Shown: piece after piece, positions 58,710 to 64,000 of the stretch
How positions within the stretch are numbered: the stretch's first letter is position 1
How the letters are laid out: each line of letters begins with the position of its first letter
Assembly: GCF_042682745.1 (NCBI RefSeq)
Contig: NZ_JBHUIO010000005.1
Span: 682,001 to 746,000, forward strand
Length of the DNA: 64,000 bases
DNA from: Tumebacillus_A lipolyticus
GTDB lineage: Bacteria > Bacillota > Bacilli > Tumebacillales > Tumebacillaceae
Direction of reading: 5' to 3'
Program-made: the position numbers and the translations under genes
The notes under the pieces: generated by a model
The model's input: the letters and a program-made list of their open reading frames with translations, nothing else
Databases searched by the model: none
Told to the model about the DNA's origin: nothing

Positions 58710-59999
58710 ATGAGACTCGGGGACAGAATTAAAGAATTGCGAATCGCAAAAGGCCTAACCCAAGGAGATTTAGGAAAGGGTATTGTCACACCAAGCATGA
58801 TCTCACAGATCGAATCGAACAAGGCCAATCCATCCTACAACGTATTGAAAGAAATTGCGCGAAGGTTAGATACGCAGTTAGAGCACTTTTTAGCAGATGT
58901 CGAAATTCAAATGGAGCATCAAAGCATCCTGAAAGTAGCAAGAGCTTATATGAGCAGTGGTAGCTACACACAGGCTGCAAAACTACTTATCCCTTTGCTC
59001 GACACACCTCATGTCACCATTGAGCAAGCAGCTGCATTACGACTCAAATTGTCCGAATGTTACTTGCAGGTTGATCAGTACGAGAAAGTTGAAGATCTCT
59101 GTGATCAGACGTTGGAGCTATACAGGCGTCATGGAAATACATTAGGAATGATACAAACACTTCATCAACTTGGTCAGATGGAGTATCGCAGAAGAAAGTA
59201 TCACATCGCGATCTATCATTGGCGAAAGGCATACGAACTCTTTGAGCAATTGAAAGTTCCCGACCCGTTTACTCAGTCTACTTTACTCCTTGACCTTGGC
59301 AATGTCTTTCTACAATACGGTGAACCTCCCGAGTCTTTAAAGTACTATGAACAAGCCCAACAGCTCCTCACGAATACCGCTCACTTTGATCAGATCGCAG
59401 AGTCGTATCTTGGACTGGCGAAGAACTTCTTAAAAATTGGAGAGTGCGAAAAAGCTCAAGAATACGCGGAATACTCGACCTCCATCTCCAAAGCTTTCAA
59501 ACTGATCAAGGGCTCAATTGATGTCAAAAAACAGCTTGCTGCATTCAAACTGCACGAAGAGAAACATGATGATGCCCTTTTCCTTCTTACAAACTGTGCA
59601 AAGGATTACGAACGCTACAGCTTCCAAAATGAAGCATTGGCGACTCAGGGTGAAATTGCACGGTTACATCTACAGAAGCAAAAATTTGAGGAATGCATCA
59701 AACTGTGTGAGGATTGTCTTGCTAAACTGTCGAGAGACGCACTTGAAGCCGCTCCGCTTCTTCGAACAAAAGGGATCGCACTCGCTGCAAACGGCCAACT
59801 TGAAGAATCGGTCGAAATGATTTTACAGTCAATCGCCTTGTATGAGAAATTTGAAGACTGGTCTGAAGTTGCTGATAGCTACTCAATTCTCGCAGATCTT
59901 CATCAAAAACAAGAGAATTACACGCAGGCCATTCAATCTCTGCAACTGATGAAACAGTATATTGAGCACAACTTGAAAAGTCGCGGGATTATACTTTGA
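58710..59999 (+). CDS. HTH-TPR regulator, different subfamily
   Basis: 429 residues from ATG 58710 behind GAGGAGG. HTH MRLGDRIKELRIAKGLTQGDL ... PSMISQIESNKANPSYNVLKE, then about nine TPR units (YTQAAKLLIPLL, MIQTLHQLGQMEYRRRKYHIA, LAKNFLKIGECEKAQEYAEY). It is less similar to the two RRNPP paralogues than they are to each other and lacks an adjacent propeptide gene. It may respond to the neighbour's pheromone or a non-peptide cue. A large inverted repeat sits upstream. No U-rich terminator for this strand follows. Confidence 0.8.
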   Translation: MRLGDRIKELRIAKGLTQGDLGKGIVTPSMISQIESNKANPSYNVLKEIARRLDTQLEHFLADVEIQMEHQSILKVARAYMSSGSYTQAAKLLIPLLDTPHVTIEQAAALRLKLSECYLQVDQYEKVEDLCDQTLELYRRHGNTLGMIQTLHQLGQMEYRRRKYHIAIYHWRKAYELFEQLKVPDPFTQSTLLLDLGNVFLQYGEPPESLKYYEQAQQLLTNTAHFDQIAESYLGLAKNFLKIGECEKAQEYAEYSTSISKAFKLIKGSIDVKKQLAAFKLHEEKHDDALFLLTNCAKDYERYSFQNEALATQGEIARLHLQKQKFEECIKLCEDCLAKLSRDALEAAPLLRTKGIALAANGQLEESVEMILQSIALYEKFEDWSEVADSYSILADLHQKQENYTQAIQSLQLMKQYIEHNLKSRGIIL

Positions 60000-60012
60000 A
60001 AACTCCCTCCGG

Positions 60013-60053
60013 CAAAAAGATGCGGTAGCCCTTTATCTGGCTTACCGCATCTT
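60013..60053 (-). terminator. Terminator of second spo0E-like gene
   Basis: On the minus strand AAGATGCGGTAAGCC-AGATAAAG-GGCTACCGCATCTT followed by TTTG. The stop codon of the Spo0E-like gene lies inside the left arm. Confidence 0.8.
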
Positions 60054-60203
60054 GAGCTGGAACTTCACGAGATATTCATCTAACTTCTGACTGATTGCAA
60101 TCACACGTTCATCGACAAGATTCCCACTCTGATCTGCTAGCCGGTGCATTTCAAGTCGTAAGTTTTCAATCGTTTGTTCTAAAACGATGTTCTCGTTTTC
60201 CAC
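60042..60203 (-). CDS. Spo0E-type aspartyl-phosphate phosphatase (second)
   Basis: 53 residues read by hand from GTG 60203 (GGGGGCGAGG upstream). Pattern LEQTIENLRLEMHRLADQSG, then VIAISQKLDEYLVKFQ; the signature is SQKLD instead of SQELD, within family variation. Too short for standard ORF cut-offs. Same leader organisation as the first Spo0E gene. On a mobile element such a gene could keep the host from sporulating. Confidence 0.8.
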   Translation of the reverse strand: MENENIVLEQTIENLRLEMHRLADQSGNLVDERVIAISQKLDEYLVKFQLKMR

Positions 60204-60220
60204 TTCCTCGCCCCCATGTT

Positions 60221-60352
60221 AAGAAAAACAAGGTAGCAGAGAGCTACCTTGCGACAATGAGTGTCAATTCATTTCCACCATCAGCAAAGATCCGCGGCTT
60301 CCGCATCGCTCTCGGACTTAGGAGATAGGCTTATTTTATTGACACTTAGGGA
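60221..60352 (-). ncRNA. Structured leader of second spo0E-like gene
   Basis: Minus-strand GTGTCAAT (about 60347-60340) can pair with ATTGACAC (about 60269-60262). The conserved GATGCGGAAGCC (60308-60297) lies between, and a terminator-like hairpin AAGGTAGC-TCTCT-GCTACCTT with TTTTTC follows. Element order and the GATGCGGAAGCC block are shared with 35184-35323. Confidence 0.5.
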
Positions 60353-60401
60353 GGCCACCAAAAATCGTGAGCCGAAGCAACATCACATATCGGTGGTCTA
60401 T

Positions 60402-60457
60402 GTAAGGACATCCCATTCGCACCGTTATTATCCCCCCAGGTGAATGGATGTCCTTAC
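60402..60457. repeat. Perfect-arm inverted repeat
   Basis: GTAAGGACATCC (60402-60413) pairs with GGATGTCCTTAC (60446-60457), extended by a further CATTC/GAATG with one bulge. Not followed by a T-tract. It lies between the Spo0E leader and the end of tnsE; purpose unknown. The remaining bases to 60633 hold no gene. Confidence 0.7.
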
Positions 60458-60633
60458 AAGGAGATCGTACCAAGTAACCGTTTTAGCAACAATCCCTTAA
60501 TATTCTTATTATTACTGCAGTTCATTTTATAAAAATGAGTGTCGCTTCTCGATCAAGATATGAAGTATAGTGGACGTTGATTAGATCCTCGCCTCTTGCA
60601 TCGAGCTCGGAGATAGTGATGCTCATGTTATTG

Positions 60634-62175
60634 TTAGGTCAAAGCATCTGACACTTTCCTTGTCCAGTCATCGGTCCGAGAGTGAGTATGCCGGAGCTTG
60701 CGTGTTCGTGCCGAAGTGATGTTTTGAAGACTCCAATAACCTTGGTTATAAACAAGATCCCGTAAAATGTCATGAATGAGACCATGATTTTCTTCCAGAT
60801 CACTGGAGTTGGGATACAGTAGCAATGTGGAAAGACTATGCCCATCTGGTCGAGAAACCTCCAAGATGTAAGTCAGTCGCTCAGAACGCTGTACTCGCAC
60901 CACCGCGCACTTTCTGCGGTCTCCGTTAGGGAGATGCGAGAATTTCCGTCCCGTCGGGAGATCGAGTATATTTGTGTCGATCGTAAGCTCTGGGCGACGT
61001 ACGCGAAGCCTTCTTACCATCTCTAAAAACTCCCTCAATTCTCCGGTGGCTACTCCGTTCGTAACCTCAAGGCTTTGCACATCAATCGGCTGTGTTTTGC
61101 CGCCAACAATAGACTCATCAACACTCGCAGGAACGAGCGCACCGCCCTTCCCCTTTCGCTCAACAAGAGTATGTCCTTGATGCACCACCTGAGAGCTCTC
61201 AGCCACACGTACAATTTCTGCTTTATGGGTATATCCGACGATGGTCGGTTCGTGCGACACAACAGGCTGGTGGGTGTCTACTTTTGGCACTTCATCCACG
61301 AGATCGAATCCCTCGTCATCAGGTCGCATTATTCTACGCTTCTTCTGTCCTGGCTCGTAGGTTCGCTCCTTGATGGATGGATGTCGATAGACGATCTGGT
61401 GCAAGTCAAGATGGAGTCCTCCAACACTCAAAATTTCCAGCACCAAAACCTCATCCCCAGATTTTAAGCCTCTAAACATGAAAGATATGTTGTCGAGACG
61501 GGGGACTGCAAAAGAAAGAGGGGTGCCGTACTGTGAGTGATATCCTGCATAAGCCGTACTAAAAATGGATTCGTAGGACTGAAGGATATCTCGATTTGAG
61601 ATGATCCAAGCCACATGATGAACGAAGTCTTCCGTGAGCGATGTAGCAGCCACTTCACTGGAAAATCGAATCCGTATCCCATTTTCAATATGTTGATACT
61701 GCTCAACGATGAAAGCAAGACCATTTGGGTAAAGCATCGCATTGCTGAGAGGCTTGTGGAGCGCAAACAGGGCTCTAATCAGTTCAACATGTGGAATGTG
61801 GAAGACCCGCCCTGCTGACTCAAAAGAGTGAATCCGTTGATTGATCAGTTCTGGATGGCGAAATAGGTAATAGTTAAAAGATCTGCAGATTTGCAGAGCT
61901 GTAGACGACCATGACCGAGTTTCTACAGGAACTGAAACAGTGTCAATCAAGTCTGACTTCTTATGCGTGGAGAGCGGCACTCCATCGTGATAGGGCTCCC
62001 CAATCCGCAAGAGAGGAAGTGTGGCCAAAGGACGATCAATAGTGAATAATTCACCATTACACTCAAATCCAACTCGAATCCTCCAGCTGTTGTGCGAGGT
62101 TCTACGAACGTTTCCAAACCAATGTAGGTTCACAGTGCGTTTTGCCAAAAGTCGATCATTGATTCGAAGTTTCAC
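60634..62175 (-). CDS. tnsE: Tn7-like transposition protein TnsE
   Basis: 513 residues from GTG 62175 (AAGGA upstream), overlapping the tnsD stop. Blocks matching Tn7 TnsE: VNLHWFGNVRRTSHNSWRIRVGF at the start, RVFHIPHVELIRALFALHKP near 120, VAWIISNRDILQSYESIFS near 190, and a C-terminal domain with VQRSERLTYILEVSRPDG. In Tn7, TnsE directs insertion into replicating, often conjugal, DNA by contacting the sliding clamp. As in Tn7 it is the last tns gene before the cargo. Confidence 0.88.
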   Translation of the reverse strand: MKLRINDRLLAKRTVNLHWFGNVRRTSHNSWRIRVGFECNGELFTIDRPLATLPLLRIGEPYHDGVPLSTHKKSDLIDTVSVPVETRSWSSTALQICRSFNYYLFRHPELINQRIHSFESAGRVFHIPHVELIRALFALHKPLSNAMLYPNGLAFIVEQYQHIENGIRIRFSSEVAATSLTEDFVHHVAWIISNRDILQSYESIFSTAYAGYHSQYGTPLSFAVPRLDNISFMFRGLKSGDEVLVLEILSVGGLHLDLHQIVYRHPSIKERTYEPGQKKRRIMRPDDEGFDLVDEVPKVDTHQPVVSHEPTIVGYTHKAEIVRVAESSQVVHQGHTLVERKGKGGALVPASVDESIVGGKTQPIDVQSLEVTNGVATGELREFLEMVRRLRVRRPELTIDTNILDLPTGRKFSHLPNGDRRKCAVVRVQRSERLTYILEVSRPDGHSLSTLLLYPNSSDLEENHGLIHDILRDLVYNQGYWSLQNITSARTRKLRHTHSRTDDWTRKVSDALT

Positions 62176-64000
62176 GGGACGTTCCTTTCCGCAACCGTAG
62201 CGTCAAGCATGATATTTTGAATTTCTCTCTCGACTACAGGACTTAGAAGCGGCCTGATGGCGGCCACTCTCACGATCAGCCACTTCACTGGTTCAAGACC
62301 CGCTTCTCGAATCTCTCGGGCAGCCCAATGAATACGGCGTATGTGAAATTCATCTCTGGTCTCGCTCAACTTCGCCAATGTCTTCTTGGTTTCGGGCAGT
62401 TTGTCCAAGTGTTGCTCGATGAGCGAATGGTGTTGTGCTCTTCTGGCTATTCCATGCGGAGTGACTCTTACAGGAGGGGTTGCTTGCCGCAACTGTTGCG
62501 CAGCCTTCTGAATCTGTTTTGCAAGCCGGAGATCCCTAGCTCCCCAGTCGATCCTTACTTTTGACTGGTTGTTGCCTATTGACTTCGGGGAGTTCTCGGC
62601 AAGCCAGTTTCTGCAATTTCGATACAACCATGAGTAAAGTGCGGGCTCCGCCTTACGAAGTTGTGCGGAACCGGCATCCGGATAGCGTGCCTGCAACGCT
62701 TTCCACATCTTCTGCTTTGCCTCCAGTTTGGTCCCTAATTTTGGGGGCTCTTCCGTCTCACCAGAAGCGCTAGGATGCTCGTTCTTGGAGTACTTGATCA
62801 CTGTATTCGTATCCACCCCCAACTTACGAGCTGCAGCCCGAAATGAGAGCTTTTCGACATGTATTAATTCATCCAATCGTCTTTGCCATACAGGCCCAAA
62901 TGACTTTATTCTTCCAATTCTGAAACGATCGGTATCAGCGTGGTCAGGCCCCCTTCGGGAGTATTGGAATCCGCAATCACAAGTGAACGTACCCATCGGT
63001 TTCCCTGTATCTGTACATCTTGTGATTTTCAGATCGCTTACTACTAACTCTTTATAGTGACACGCTGCTTGATTCAAACATGGGAAGGGACCTTCACCAA
63101 ACGGATAATAAGCAGTATCTAACTGAGAATTGATCGATTCTAACGTCTCACCCAAAAAACGGATGACCAGAAGATGCCGGATTGGATGAAAGGCTTTACG
63201 ATGTTTCCGGGTCATCGCTTTGAGCCAAGAAGACTCGCCTTCCATCTGTACCTCTGATTGAAGGAGTTGCAGACACTCGTCACCGTAAAATGACCGGAAC
63301 TGTTCTGCGAGTTTCCTTTGATACACGTAGTTCTTTCCTCTGGCTAATCCTTTCCTTTGCATCAAAACGAGATAGGTCTGACGGAGGGCTTCGCGGTCAA
63401 AAGTGAAGTTGTGCTGGATAAGTCGCTCTGCTTCTTGGGCGATCCCTAGCAGATGCTTCATGGTTTTTTGATCATAGGAAGTAATCCGGGCCAGTACTGG
63501 GCAAGTCACACGCGATGCTGCGACGTAGTGATGTGGATTACCTGGTCGAAACGGCGCGAGACTTTTGCTTAATGAAATCTGGTGCTTCTTACAGACAAGT
63601 ACTCCGGGAAGTTGATGAGGGAGATGCCAGTACATCTCCCCATAGGTTTTCAAGTCTTCCTCGGCACATATGGTGCAGTAGTGAAAGCACGTCTTTTCCT
63701 TGAAGGTGCTGGCCATAACCCCTGTAAGCATATGAAGCGAACTATCCCTAGCATCCGACCTCATGGTATTTTTGACCCGATCCCTGATTTCAGGGAATGC
63801 GAATGCCGTGTAAAATTTGAAAAAGGTATGACTGTCAATCCAATCGTCCACCGTTTTCTTAAAAAAGTGCTGGACTCTTCGGTTTAGCTCGTCAAGATTT
63901 ACTGGTAGGTCGGGAACTGCCAATTGATTGTAATATCCATAGAGATCTATCATCGTTTGTTTAGGACCGGAATTCATCGCGTACAAATGGTAACGGGCAA
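62172..64000 (-). CDS. tnsD: Tn7-like target-site selector TnsD (TniQ family), 5' end outside
   Basis: The frame stays open to the window edge; the last codons give ARYHLYAMNSGPKQTMIDLYG, the TniQ N-terminus, so the start lies beyond 64000. A zinc site is seen in HYCTICAEEDLKTYGEMYWH ... VCKKH. WLKAMTRKHRKAFHPIRHLL, LYSWLYRNCRNWL, RIDWGARDLRLAKQI and FHIRRIHWAAREI match Tn7 TnsD blocks. There is an additional CxC region and an HTH (LSFRAAARKLGVDTNTVIKY). TnsD binds a fixed chromosomal attachment site and recruits TnsC. Its stop overlaps the tnsE start. Confidence 0.9.
   Translation of the reverse strand, partial: ARYHLYAMNSGPKQTMIDLYGYYNQLAVPDLPVNLDELNRRVQHFFKKTVDDWIDSHTFFKFYTAFAFPEIRDRVKNTMRSDARDSSLHMLTGVMASTFKEKTCFHYCTICAEEDLKTYGEMYWHLPHQLPGVLVCKKHQISLSKSLAPFRPGNPHHYVAASRVTCPVLARITSYDQKTMKHLLGIAQEAERLIQHNFTFDREALRQTYLVLMQRKGLARGKNYVYQRKLAEQFRSFYGDECLQLLQSEVQMEGESSWLKAMTRKHRKAFHPIRHLLVIRFLGETLESINSQLDTAYYPFGEGPFPCLNQAACHYKELVVSDLKITRCTDTGKPMGTFTCDCGFQYSRRGPDHADTDRFRIGRIKSFGPVWQRRLDELIHVEKLSFRAAARKLGVDTNTVIKYSKNEHPSASGETEEPPKLGTKLEAKQKMWKALQARYPDAGSAQLRKAEPALYSWLYRNCRNWLAENSPKSIGNNQSKVRIDWGARDLRLAKQIQKAAQQLRQATPPVRVTPHGIARRAQHHSLIEQHLDKLPETKKTLAKLSETRDEFHIRRIHWAAREIREAGLEPVKWLIVRVAAIRPLLSPVVEREIQNIMLDATVAERNVP

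Larger units (their letters stand above)
45406..64000. mobile_element. Tn7-like transposon, right part outside window
   Basis: Supported by the left-end boxes at 45406-45555 and by tnsE and tnsD at 60634-64000, transcribed leftwards in the canonical order (A-B-C-D-E running from right end to left end). tnsA, tnsB, tnsC and the right end should follow beyond 64000. Cargo between 45.8 and 60.6 kb: an unknown protein, decayed arsenic genes, a giant DUF4062-TPR protein, caspase-like and TIR proteins, quorum-sensing regulators and a Spo0E gene. The left boundary is read from repeats only, so it needs comparison with an empty site. Confidence 0.65.

Overview
The window looks like chromosome of a spore-forming Bacillota (Bacilli) close to the Tumebacillus/Brevibacillus/Alicyclobacillaceae range. 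The grounds are strong AGGAGG ribosome sites with frequent TTG/GTG starts, two Spo0E-type phosphatases, three HTH-TPR (RRNPP-type) regulators and ResA/CcdA-type thiol proteins. Genus is inference; no rRNA or core marker is present. Almost all of it is accessory DNA.

Layout. 1-2949: the end of an MFS exporter, a GNAT acetyltransferase with a TPR tail, and a 9-bp tandem repeat running into a small collagen-like gene. 3147-5354: SulP anion transporter plus ArsR regulator. 5615-9520: a compact cluster around a 67-residue, seven-cysteine precursor peptide, with a membrane thioredoxin, a NisT-like ABC exporter, a MauE/DoxX protein and a second thioredoxin. I read it as a disulfide-stabilised bacteriocin system without lanthionine enzymes. 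9618-14659: a convergent operon of OmpR-type regulator, sensor kinase, CcdA, a thioredoxin-fold protein, ResA-like protein and membrane proteins, all thiol-redox themed.

15306-31547: an NRPS operon transcribed leftwards. It holds two acyl-CoA-dehydrogenase-like proteins, a dimodular NRPS that starts with half a condensation domain and contains a Lys2-like adenylation domain, an MFS exporter, a luciferase-like monooxygenase, a C-A-PCP module, a stand-alone C domain and an alpha/beta hydrolase. 31971-37235: small secreted proteins, a C39-like secreted protease, a Spo0E gene behind a structured leader, and an RRNPP regulator followed by its propeptide gene.

37620-45405 is bounded by a 24-bp inverted repeat resembling TnsB boxes and carries an AraC/GyrI regulator, an SGNH lipoprotein and a second NRPS (C-A-PCP-C). 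At 45406 a Tn7-like left end begins (terminal TGT and three spaced 17-bp identical boxes) and the element runs past the right edge, where tnsE and tnsD are seen. Its cargo includes decayed arsenic genes (arsC, two arsN1 copies), a 2067-residue DUF4062-TPR protein, a TIR plus caspase-like pair resembling a Thoeris-type defence module, a second RRNPP regulator/propeptide pair sharing a DPGP motif with the first, a third HTH-TPR regulator and a second Spo0E gene with a related leader.

The strongest candidates for undescribed biology are the cysteine-rich peptide cluster, the two paralogous RRNPP-propeptide pairs, the Tn7-borne TIR-caspase/giant-TPR island, and the leader RNA shared by two spo0E-like genes.
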